Of a DNA stretch of 64,000 nt, positions 23,216 to 36,217 are shown in pieces (the stretch's first letter is position 1; the number at the start of each line of letters is the position of its first letter). A program made the position numbers and the translations under genes. Source of the stretch: Annona cherimola (lineage: Eukaryota > Streptophyta > Magnoliopsida > Magnoliales > Annonaceae); the NCBI GenBank assembly GCA_030490835.1, contig CM059973.1, forward strand, positions 83,219,221 through 83,283,220. The letters are read 5' to 3'. The notes beneath the pieces were generated by a model. That model was not told the DNA's origin. It saw nothing but the letters and a program-made list of their open reading frames with translations, and made no database searches.

Positions 23216-25572
23216 ATATAACTATGATTGACTGGGTTTTGATTTCAATGATTTTAAATACATAACAGGTTGAATTTTGATTTCATGGTCAAACTCATTA
23301 AAAGTTCCCACACAAAAAAAAAAAAAAAATTCACTTTTCTAATGATTGTATCGTGTGCCTTGCTCTGCGTGGATTGCCTTGCTTGTCACCGTGAATTCAG
23401 CACTGGGCTGGGAAGGCCAACTCGCTGCAGTGACAGATACACATACAAGAGGAGCTACGGATGAGGAAACTGCAAGAAGGTAGCTTGCAGTTAGTGTAGA
23501 TGGAAATTGTGTTTTGGTTCATATGATTCAGATGAAAGTCGAATCAATTATCAGGACGGGCAACTTGTATTCGCTGCTCTCTATAATCGGATGCAACTTA
23601 GCAATAGCACAAAGGCCATGAGCGGTGAACGGTTGGCAGTTTCGAAGAACGGGGAACGGTACTTTGGAGCATGATACGGCAGAATCAGAGCGCCGGCGGG
23701 TCGTGCCGGTGCACTCGGACGGAGCGGCCAAGGGAGCGTCTGGATCCGTGATCACAGCTGGCGAAGTATGTGAGGCTAGCTGGCAAGAATGACACGTGGA
23801 GGCTTCATTGATGTGTATTTTTTTCATTGGTATACATTACATCTATCTCAACTTAAAATCAACTTCCAAGTTAATTTTACAAATTTTTAACGTAGAAATA
23901 CAACACTAACAAAGAACTAAGGAAACACAGCTCCCAAATAAATTGGACTACTTTGAGGACAATGATACTGTCAACCGCACATCAAGTTGGTCTTTTTTAC
24001 GTTGTCTTTCTCAAGGTTATGTGAAAGTCTTTTTTAGATTGTTGATTGTTGCTGGTTATTATAATTACAAGATTTGGAGCTTTTTCCTTCCCTAAACGAC
24101 CTAATCAATGAGCGACGTGAATAATACTAACAATTGAAATTTTTGTTTAGGGAATGTTTAAATATAATAAAAAAATTTCACTTTCTACAACTATCGTATT
24201 TTTATCATTTCTTCACATTCTTATATATAACTATTCTATTTTTTAATTATTTTTATGTAACTACTTCTATAACTAACTTATTTATTTTAATTGTATTTTC
24301 TTCATTCTTCGTCATTACTTCCATAATATCACATTCGTTATTCAAAAACTTCTAATGTAAATAATTTTTAATTTTATTACTTTCCAAGCACACACTGAGG
24401 GGCAAAATAGCTAACCCAAGGCACCATTTCATGTCCTGTGAAGGGCGTCATCAAGGTTAGGTTGATTGGTATCTGGCGCAGATCCAGGAATGTCGCCGGC
24501 TTTGATGGGCGGGATAAGGTTTGAGTTCCGCCCTTCACAGCGAACCCTCAAGCCAGTGAAGAGATCCTCCGATAGTAGTGATCCGTAATTCCGTATCTGA
24601 AGCCCACCTTCATGTTTTCAACGAACAGAGTGCAGAATCATTTTAATGGGGTAAATGATATCTAAAGCTGCACTCGGAACAGATTGCTCATTAATCAATC
24701 ATATATGCTGAATTGGTTACATTTTCAGCTTTTAAATACAGCATGAGAAGCGATGCCCACGATTGATGCAGATATCATTCACTCCATGAAAGAAAACGAA
24801 GCATATAGAAGCTTACTTTGGAATCTCAATCCCTTTTTTTTTTATATATTGATTTTCAAAATTAAAAAGAAAATAATAAATAAATTTTAAAACTATCAGA
24901 TTTTTCGCAGGGTAAAATTGCGAAAGATCCAAGTAAACACACACATCTATATAAAAAAAAATTATAATAAAATAAAAAAATATTTAAAAAGTCGCTGGCC
25001 GTATGAGATCATCGGTGAGATTTTATATGCTGATTTACGGATGGCAGAAAAAAATAGTTTTCCACCTTGTGAAACTTGGTAATTTTTTATTTTTGAAAAT
25101 TAGCAAAATGGACTTGAAAAAACTAGGTGATAATAGAAAAAAGTAGAGTATTAGATATTTAAATATCAAATCATATAAAAGGTTAGCAGGAGAGAATAGG
25201 AAGGTTTGTTTTTTCTTTTTTTTTCTTTTACATGTAACCGGAGGGACCTTATACATCGACTGAAATTTGAAACAGGCCTACCACAAAGACAGCAGAATGC
25301 AAGAAACGACCATCAAATTGGGGGAAATGGCGACAGGGTGACGCACGATAGGACACCACAAGTTTAGTTGAAGGGTGCTTTTGGGAACTGAAGAATTTTT
25401 TTTTTAATAGGCTGGATAACAATGTGATATAGTAATATTAATGATTGGAAGCAGAGAGAAAAAGTTAAAATAAGTAAAACAATTACGTAGAAAATGTCAA
25501 ATGCGCCCGCGCCTGTTCAAGAGGAATAGGTCATGCCCCTTGTGATGCCGCGAACTTACTCTCTCCTTTTTC

Positions 25573-25603
<31 letters not shown>

Positions 25604-25914
25604 AAAATTTCATATCTATCCCTCATTGCCTCATGTCAAAAATAAGGGCACACTGTCTTAATCTACTTTGCTTATGTTATTTCCATTGATTAAGCAGTAC
25701 AGTCTACTGCTTTGCAGGGTTTTCATCAGACAGTTAAAGGTATATTTGTTTAGAGAAGAATTAAAAAAAATTCAAAAATTCAAAAAGTCAATACCTACCT
25801 ATCTTACCTTTTTTCATTTATACTCTAATTATTTTTTTTCATATCTTTACGTACAACTATACCCTTAAACTGGACCAATGGATTCGAATTACGAATGCCT
25901 AATTTCGTATTTCA
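23216..25914. other. Intergenic DNA
   Basis: Holds a family W block (24140-24400), several poly-A/T tracts and a pyrimidine tract (25560-25605). A GC-richer patch at about 23390-23830 has a minus-strand frame with no recognisable domain. No gene supported. Confidence 0.55.
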
Positions 25915-26440
25915 ACAATGTGATGCTTGTGGTTGGTAAAACTACTCTTAATAGACTTAGATTCCTTCACACCAAAAAGGAGAATGCATCCAAAGCTACA
26001 AAGAGGGTTTCCATTTAACGGCGTGCAAAGACAGCCTGAAGATCGTGGAGGAGATGGCATCCAGATGTAAGAATGGATGTTTCTGTTACAAACCAATGAA
26101 TGGATGATTCCTTGAACCCCAGTGAGATTGCTTCCGAACCTGAATTAACTTTTCTTGATTGATGCTTGATAATGGTTTCCATTTGCAAGAGTGCGCAGAA
26201 ATCTCTTTTAACGGCTGTTGGAGATTCCTTCGGACCTTAGGGACATTGCATTCAAAACTATGAATAGACGCTTCGTCATTCATGTCTAATGATAGTTTCC
26301 AAAATGCGCCAATATCTACTGATGGGTGAGGCAGTTTCATCCTTTCGGAAGATTGCACCCAAAAGGACCAAAACCATGAATGGATGTTTCCTCATTAATG
26401 TTTACTCGAGGCTTCCATTTGAAAGCGTGCCTACCAATGG
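25915..26440. repeat. Unidentified repeat R, copy 2 (no SINE)
   Basis: Paralogue of 22540-23215 in the same orientation, lacking the SINE. The pre-insertion target AGCCTGAAGAT is at 26033-26043. About 110-bp internal units recur at about 25966, 26107 and 26222, with a partial one near 26370. Confidence 0.75.
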
Positions 26441-27071
26441 TGGAGAACTTTTATCAAGGGGTTAAATTTCGTACTAAAAGATTGTTCCAAAATACCAAAA
26501 TCTAAAATCATTAATTAATAAACCTGATTTATAAAATTATTTAAGATATTATCACAATATTAAGATATCAACAAGTTCCTCCCTAATGCATCGCCGGAGA
26601 ACGAACACAGGAAGACGCTTGTAGCCTTGCCTATCCCGGGAAATGGTTGTCTTACGGCAGCCCCTGACGACATCCTCAAGTCCACTATAAAATACATATA
26701 TATCAGGATCTCTAACAGTGGAGAAAATATAACATTTCAAAACTCATGAGGGGATTTGAATTTGGCGTTTTGGTCTACATTTATGAACTGTGTCGAAGAA
26801 TCGAAATGTGTTTTCACTTCTCAACTGGCACCATTGAAACACACAAAAGTAAAAATTGAGGCGATGCAAGCCATCGATACTGTTGCAATATTGTTTTACC
26901 ATAATATGTTGCCATAGAAGGTATTACAAATAGTAATGCAAGTCACAGTCACGAACATGAGAAAAGGAAAATGAGGAAGAACATTAGGGCATACGTTGCT
27001 CATGCTTCATGTAAGCAGGCATCAGGGATGTACTCATTGGCAATGCACACAGCTTGCTGTCTTGTTTCCGA
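26441..27071. other. 3' flank of PEX14
   Basis: No coding signal recognised. Presumably contains the PEX14 3' UTR just left of 27072. Confidence 0.5.
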
Positions 27072-30000
27072 TCAGTTCACTTCTATGCCATCCTCTCTTA
27101 TTTCTTGTATTTCACTGCCATTATTTGACCCTGAAGCCCCATCAAAGCTCTCCACAACAGTTGCTGAATCAGGTGCTCTTGTAGCTTGCTCCACTTGATC
27201 CTTTCCATTTTCTTGGCGGTTCATCAGCTGCTCTGCAGTCAACACATCCTTTGGGACCAATGACTTTGGCTGTCTGATTGCGGCAGCAGCTTCAGGCATG
27301 GCAACAGGTGGTGGCTGAGGTGGAACCCATGCGCGCTGCATCGGGTGTTCATAGAGGCTACTTCTATTAGTTGTCCTCTGATCATCATGATTGGGATCCA
27401 TTTCAGTAATCCTCACACTCTTCTGTCGCCACGACGGCTCTGAACTGTCACTACTCAACGTGGGGTACTTGTTATTGACTTGAGAAGAATGTCCATTTTC
27501 TTGTCCCTCAAAATTTGATACTTGCGTTCTCATTTCTGATTGAAATCCATATGAAGATATTTGACCCGCCTCCCATGGCTGTAATGATGGAGGGCAAGAG
27601 AATCAACAGCAGTCTAAAGTGGAAGAAGAAATTCACCAAACATATGATATGCAAACCCATTTTGAGTAAGGAATTGGTTTCAATGCTCTTGGGCACTGTA
27701 ACACCTATGGTGTGGTGGTACCTCATTAAGCTATCAAAGGGCCCACACAAGGGCGAATGTTGGGGGCAGAAGTCTCCCTGAATTTTCATGAGAGTATCCA
27801 TCGAGTAGAAAAATTAAGAAATTGTTAGATACATGAAGATTGTAAGAATGTCTCAAAGCCTGATTTTAATATTAGTTGAGATCATCGTAAACACCCATCC
27901 TGAAAAAACAAAATAAATAATGCACCTAGTGCGCTACACAATTTATTTTTATTTATTTTTAAATATTTATGTGGGTCTAAGCATAAATGTCTCATATATA
28001 TAGTTTTTTTTTTACATTTTTATTGTTTTTACTATCTTATTTTGATTTTTAAAATTTAAAATAAAATATTAAAAACAATCCAAAAATATAAAAAACTATA
28101 TATATGGGATATTCATGCTTGAGCCTACATATAAATTTCAAAAAATAAAAAAATTTAAAAAAAGGAGTCATGCATTTGTGTGTACTAAAGCTAAGTGCAC
28201 CCAGAAGCACTAGATCAGTACTACTTTTGTAATTCACATCAAAAGCTGATGCATGCAATATGCAGGTGTCAACTGCTAAACAACTCGTATCCCCATTTCT
28301 TGCTCCAATATGGCTGCCAAGATTTTGCATTAAACCACAACATTCTAGAAGCCTACTGATGAAAATAGCAAGAAATTTTTCAAATCTGTCTATTCTAGGC
28401 GCAAGAATTTTGTAAAAGGGAAATAATCATAGGATATTTAGAAAGATTTTATTGCTATTTTTGAAAGATATTAGAAGATTCCTAGGATATTTTAGGATCT
28501 GTTTAAAATAAGCATGTGTCTATTTTAAGTTTACTTCCTTGAGAAGTTTACTTAAAATATACAACTTCCTTTTCTAGAAAGATTTTCCTAGGATATTTTA
28601 GAATCTGTTTAAAATAAGCATGTATCTATTTTAAGTTTACCTTTTTAAGAAGTTTACTTTCTTAAGAAGTTTACTTAAAATATATATTGCTTTTTTTAGA
28701 AGGATTTCATTTGCTAAGATTGGGTGGTATGTTCACCTATAAATACAGCCATTGTAAGTTCTAAAGGGACATTGGTTCTGAGATTTATAAAAGTATTCTC
28801 TACTTCTTCTACTTATTCTTGTTCTTCTCTCCTTATTCATCTGTTTTTTCTACCTTCTTTCTTCACTTCTCATCTCTAGAGGTTCCTTCCTCTTTCTTCT
28901 ATTTTCTTCTCTACCTGTCCTACATCACCTACAGAATACACAAGTCGCATATACTGATTGCATTCTAAATTTTTGCAGGTCGCCCTGGTCTACAAGTGAA
29001 TGACTGCAAAGAGTACAGGCTTGCCAATGCATTTATATATATGATGTCCACTGACATCCATAAACAACATAAAATCACTGGCCAGACATCCACAAGCACA
29101 TCCAAAGTTGATATGCACTTTCAGTAATCAAGCTGATCATGCAGGATAGTTTTATCCAGAATCCTAGAAGATTGGTCCAAAGTATAGCACTGGTAACTTC
29201 AATAAGCAGTTGCCTAAGGTTGTTCAATGGAATAAGTCATTATTTATGTGCACTCCTAGAAAGGCCTGCAGATAAGACATCTAGATCACCAGAAAGCAAT
29301 CTCTTCTTCATGATGCTCATCACAATAAAACACACTGATGCAATTCTGGATTTAAGAAGATGGAATACTGGAGGGAATTGGCAGTGCACCCACTAAAGTG
29401 AATCATGTACAGAGACTATTGTTTTGGTAGTGAAAAAAGCAGGAATTTTGCATGGAGATTTAGAGTGATCAATGGGAGTATTTGTGCAGCCTCAGCACCC
29501 GCGAACATTCAAATCACTAAGGATTAATGCAAAGAATGGGGAGGAATCAAAAAATTCATCATTATCATCAATAAAATTGGACCTTGGGCCTAGGTGCTAA
29601 ATTAGGATTTGATGGTAGCTGAGTCGGGTTGGGAGGTCTGTCGTCAATCTCCTGAATGACAAATCACAGGAAGACAGAGCTCAAATCAGATAAATGATCC
29701 AGAACTGAAGTCTAATGAAGGCAAGATACAAACAGTTACCCTGATTCCTGGAGGTTTTTCCCCTCTTTGTACCATAGCCATGATCTGCAACATTGAATTG
29801 TTCAAATTTCCATGAAAATTTTAAATATAAAAAGTGGAATGAACTTAAAGTCTTAGCAAAATCTTTAGGAAGGTAGACATAGCATTTTGTTGCATGGATC
29901 ATTTTTGCAAACATAGCTTTTGACTAATGCAGAATCGTAATATCACAGTGCCCTCTGGAAACTTTATATGGTCTAGAACATCAATTATGTGTAAGGCTTT

Positions 30001-33000
30001 TGGTCTCATGTTCAGTTTGACAATATGATGGAACCCAGGATAGATTCCTGCATTGTAAACATATGACCACATCATTGGACAAGAAATAAATGCATAGAGA
30101 AAATGGAGAAAACACTTAATAGATTAGATCACGTGGTATGGGCCAAATCAAGGTTTTCTTTGACATTCTTGACACTATATGGCCTATAATGTGCACCATG
30201 CTTTCTGTTATGAATGGTCTGTCAGGCGTGCACAAGCACATGCCAGTCAGTTAGGATGTTCTTAGGACAGCCGTAAGAGATGATGGAGTTGTATTAGGAC
30301 TTGGACTCATATAAAAGAGAGCCCGGTCTGAATTGTTGGAGTGTCGATTGTTTTATTCTTCCATTCTATTGAGAAATAGAGGATTATGTTCCAGCCAAAG
30401 TGGAACCTCGTAGATCTTGAGCACATCTGCAAGAAGCCTTTGGTGTTCGAGTCCACCAATCTAAGTGGATTCATACCACTTTCCCAAAGACCACACACAA
30501 AATAGAGTCTGATAATAACTATTCCTTGGGTTATTTGTTGGAAAAACCGGAGATAATTGGACACACTTACTACTGAATACTTGCATGGCTCATCAAGGAA
30601 CATCAAGAGGTCTTTGAATCTCACATTAGATTGTTTGGGTCCCTACTTAGACAATTTTGAACATCTGATGTTTGGATTACAAGGAGCTGTTGCAGAAAAT
30701 GCAAAATAAATCCAAAAATAGCAGGCCAACTCATCGGCTTTTCTTCTAAATGTTTTCAGAAAATGGCAATTGCAGATACTGCAACAGGTCAACAGCATCA
30801 ACTGCCAAATGACAGTCCTCATCAGAAATTAGTATGAAACTCCAGTTGAAATAAATGGGCCAGTTTACTCAGAATCTCTAAAGTGAAAGAGAAAAGGGTA
30901 ATAGAAAAACAAGTTCTTCTCAAAGGAACTGCTGACCTCCATATACGATTTTGGATGTGGTGCAGGCTCCATTGTTGCAGGTGCTGATGAAGGCCTTGCT
31001 GTGTAAGAAAATTTTGCATGAGAATTGAAAATGGATAAAAGATCTAGAATTTTGGGTTGGGTAAGGATGAGGAAGATAGCCTCCGGTGACGGGAAGTGCT
31101 TCTAATTATAACAGTTAGGCTTCAATCCTCATGGTAATAGTCATGCCAGTTATGTGCAAACTGTTAATTCATAATTGCATTTCGTTGCATCCTTAGAAAT
31201 TGGCAGGGTCAAGTTTCAATTCCTAAGACCAGAGAATACTTATGTGATTCAATCATAAATGACAGATGCTCTAATTCAGACTAAAGAGAATTGAATAATT
31301 AAATCCCAGAAATGATAACCTGAGGTCAGATCACCAGCCAATGTGCCATCTACTTTTGCCTGCAGACAGAAATAAGTTCCAACCCGTAAGGTACAATTGA
31401 TTCTGAAGTAGACTTGCACATTCATCCACATCCATGATGCATATGCTGGAATGTCCTAAGATAGTGTTTGATCTTCTGTGCTACAAATAGGCATTCCCTT
31501 TAAAGCAGAGCAAGAATCTACAATAAGGCCAGCCCTTGATTGTGATTGCCCCACAAACCATAAGAGAAGTTGATTTAATTGAAGATACAACCACCCTTGA
31601 TTGCATCGAACGGCAACCATGGTGTCTATTAAATTGCAACATGCTCACTAAATTTCTAGCCAACTTGACTAATTTGGCCACATTTAGTTAGTTTAATGGT
31701 TATTTAACAATTTAACAAATGATTGGGCCTAATTGTGTCGCTCGATACCCAAGCTTCCCACACTTCTGTGGAGCTTACAACAAATGCACAGTCCAGATGT
31801 TGCATGAATTTTATGTCTTCAGGATGGAAGAAATGGCGATGTGTTTCAAGAATTTTATGTGACCGTCAAGTTCTAATTAAATTAAAAGAGAAATTTTACA
31901 AAACTGCAATTAGACCAACCATGTTTAAGGGGTCGAATGTTGGGCAGTTAAAGAACAACAAATACATAAGATGAGTATAGCAAAAATGAGAATGTTAAGG
32001 TGAATGAGGGGTAAAACAGAAAAAAAGATAAAATTAGAAAATGAAGTATCTCGAGATAATCTAAAAGTGAAGCCAATAGAAAATAAAATGAGAGAAAGCA
32101 GACTAAGGTGGTTTGTTCATATTAAACAGAAACTTGAAATAACACCACTTTGAGAGTTGAGTTTATTTAAATAGAAGGTAGTAAGAGAATGAGAGGAAAA
32201 CCCAAAAAATATGAATAAAAGTAATTAAAGATATAAAAATACTAACGATTACTGAAAACTTAATTATTGACATCAAGAATGATGCGACAAAATCCATGCA
32301 ATTCACCCCATTTAGGTAGGAAATGGCTTATGATGATGATGGTGGTGGTGGTGGTGGTGGTGAAGATGCTGGGTACTAAATATGTACTTCTTCCTCCGAA
32401 GAATTTAGAGTTAAGCATTCTAGTGTTTTCCCTTTGGTCTGCTCAATTCGACCAATTCCCTCAAATTGTCTAAAATTTCGGGTGATCTCCCATTAAGTGC
32501 TCCACTATTATGAATGTGATGGATCTCAAAAACCTAACAACATGATGCCACAAAAATGAACCCATGTGCAATTTAGAAAATTTCAACCTACGGATGTTCA
32601 CTTCTTATGTTTCTTATCTTATGACCTACCAAGTCCCAAATGCGATTGGTTTTTTAGCAAATAAAAAATTGTGCCAACTATGATGGACAACATTTTACTT
32701 AGACATGACTATCAGCCAAAAAGAAGCATAAATGCTGAGGCATTTCATGTTCATTGTGGTGTTGAATCCTTCGCAATATTTGTACATTTCCTTGATAGTC
32801 AATCTAGATAAGGACGGGACATGGGGATTCCCATTTCACCTTTGAAGCCACATAAGAGGGCTTAGGATCTTCTTGATCAGCTAGGAAAACTCTCCTAGTG
32901 CTGTTGCTTGGCCCTGAACATTATGTACCAAATGGAAATCAATCAGAGGAAGCCATGCAAGTTCACAAACTAGGATGCAGAAAATCCCATTCAAAAAATC

Positions 33001-33836
33001 TAGCTAAGATCAATGAAATATTTTTGATCTGCTGGGTGCCTGGGTCCACCACAGAAAAATATATTCCAGTCCTCTAGATACCTTCTTAGCTAGAAGAATC
33101 TGGTCATAGTGTTATTGTCCTTTACAGACCCTAACTAAAGGTTTTCAGAACATCCATATTTAGAACAATGCTCAGTTACACAATGATCCAAGCCAGGAGA
33201 TATCTTCTCACATCCAAAATGGATCACCATTGGATCAACCATTAGAATGAATTAAAAGCAGAAAAGGAGGCAACGTCGACTCTTCATTAGTTAGGCCAAT
33301 TGGACCCCAACCATCCAAACTTCTCAATGTCACCAAATAAATCTCTTATTTGTAACAATATTGTCAACCTGATGTGTCCAACCAAAATCATAGAAATGCC
33401 AACTGAAATTCTCTGGATTGAGAGAGAATATATATATATATATATATGAGTAGCGATCTTTTCCGACTGGTCGGAAATCAGATTTCCGACCAGTCAAAAA
33501 ATATATTTTTTTGCATTTTTTTTTGAAAAATAATTTTATAAACATGTTAATCTAATTATATTTAATCTATAAACCAAGTTTTATCATTTTTGGATATGTA
33601 TATATATTTATTTTGGATTTTTAAATACAGGGGTATTTAACTTAAATACCCCTGTATTTAAAAATCCAAAATAAATATATATACATATCCAAAAATGATA
33701 AAACTTGGTTTATAGATTAAATATAATTAGATTAACATGTTTATAAAATTATTTTTCAAAAAAAAATGCAAAAAAATATATTTTTTGACCGGTCGGAAAT
33801 CACCGGATTTCCGACCGGTCGGAAAAGATCATTCGG

Positions 33837-33893
<57 letters not shown>

Positions 33894-35211
33894 ACATTTC
33901 CTGTGCAGTGAAGCTGCACCATAATTAACTTTGCATTTGGCCCAAAATGAGGCCCACATGTACTTCAATGTACTGGTACTTTATACAATCATTTATCCAT
34001 ATATAAATTTTATAGCGAATGGTTTACAAGTTGAAAAAACCACTTTAAAGTTGTTAATTACATCAAACTATTTTATTGCATTGAATTTATACCATTTTCA
34101 GATGCGGTCCATACACATCCAATTAGGATGAAAATTGGTATGTTAATAGAATACATCATTCTAAATACAACGGGTGGTGTAGATTATAAATTTATGATTA
34201 TGTGGGGCCCATTTTGAGGCAATTACACCGTAATTACGGTGCAATTGCACTGCACTTGAATATAACTCATATATATGGGCTCCGCTTCTATGCAACCAGG
34301 AGCTCTCTTCGAAATCTAAGATTTTTTATCCTTGATGGAAAATCTAATCTATTTATTGTATTCAACATCATTTGTTTATCTAGAAGATCAAGTTTCATCT
34401 CGATCAAGTATGTTTATGGGCCACATTTGTTACAAAATTGTATATATTCATATGTAAATGATGAAAAATGCTAAAATATCAATTTTAAAGTAGTATTTTT
34501 GACATCTAAACCATCCAAAATATCATTTCTAAGTGCATAAATGATTATATAAAGTATTATTACATTTTTAATACATGTGTAAATGGATATAAGCATTTTT
34601 CATAATTTATACATGAATATATATTTTGAAACAAATGTGGCCCGTAAATATATTTGATTAGGATGAAACTTGATCTCCTAGATAAACAAATGATGTTAAA
34701 TACAATGAATGGATTGGATTTTCCATTAATGATCAAAATCTTAGATTTTGAAGGAGTACATGGCTCCGCTTCTATGTAATCAAGTTACGTAAAAGCGTTA
34801 CATAGAAGCAGAACTGTATATATATGAGTTATATTCAAGTGCAGCGCAACTGCACCATAATTACGGTGCAGTTACCTCAAAATGAGCCCCACATGATCAT
34901 AAAATTATAATCTACTCCACCTATTGTATTTAGAATGATGTATTCTATTATCATACTAATTTTCATCCCAATTGGATATGTGTATGGACCCCATTTGAAA
35001 ATGATACAAATTCAGCGTAATAAAATAGTTTGATGTAAATAACAACTTTAAAGTGGTTTTTTCAACATGTAAACCATTTGCTATAAAATTTATATATGGG
35101 TATATGATTATATAAAGTTTCATTGCATTCTAATATATGTGAGGTCCATTTTTGGCCAAACGTATCACTGTTCTAGTGCAGGTGCGCTGTACCAGAACAT
35201 CTCTCTCTCTC

Positions 35212-35255
<44 letters not shown>

Positions 35256-35587
35256 AACTTCTCCTGTGCATTTACATGCATTGTACCTTACAATGCATTT
35301 AAATTTATTTATACTTTATATAATCATTTATCCATGTATAAATTATATCTTAGATAGCTTATATATTGAAAAAATAAATTTAAAATTGTCATTTACATCA
35401 AACTATTTTATTATGTTGATTTTATACCATTTTCAGTCGGGGCCTATACACATCCAATTTGGACGAAAATTGATATGCTAATAAAAGAAACAATTTAAAT
35501 ACAATGGGTGAAGTAGATGTACATTTTATGATCATGTGATACCCATTTTGAGCCAAATGCATCGTAAGTTACATGTACATGCGCTGG

Positions 35588-35635
<48 letters not shown>

Positions 35636-36184
35636 AGTTCCCAGAAGTCGGTTTATGGCAAATCAATGCACACCTTGGCACAAGTCTGAGAAAGTGTAAA
35701 CATTAATTGACTCATGCATGAAGTAGGCTTTATAATGTACATTTTTCCACGAGAAGTCAGCATCGACTATTGAGAAAGATGATGTTTGAAATCAGTATGC
35801 AGGATGACAAGGGCGAACCAGGTCAACCTCACAGACAGCAATCACCAACTTGATGTAATAACTTACACATCCAGTATACTCTGCAGATTGGCACATTGAT
35901 CACATATAAGGCAAGAAAACACTATAGGATGATCTTGCATTCACATTTTATGAAGCCATAAGTGAGAAATCATGACAAATATTGCAGCTTTATACTAATC
36001 AAAGTAATGAAATTGATGCGTCCACGTGTAAATTCAAGTTTATCTGATAAATAACACTCCTGTTTATTCTTGTGACAAATACTGCAGCTTTATACTCATC
36101 AATGTAATGAAATTGATGCATCCACGTGTAAATTCAAGTTTCTCTGATAAGTAACACTCTTCTGTTTATTCTTGTGTCCCCAAG

Positions 36185-36217
<33 letters not shown>

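Noticed and set aside
23528..23827. 99-codon minus-strand frame with many Ser/Thr/Pro
   Set aside because: No known motif and no supporting exon structure; probably chance.
35139..35481. Frames with Ile-Tyr repeats
   Set aside because: They are translations of (TA)n and MITE sequence.
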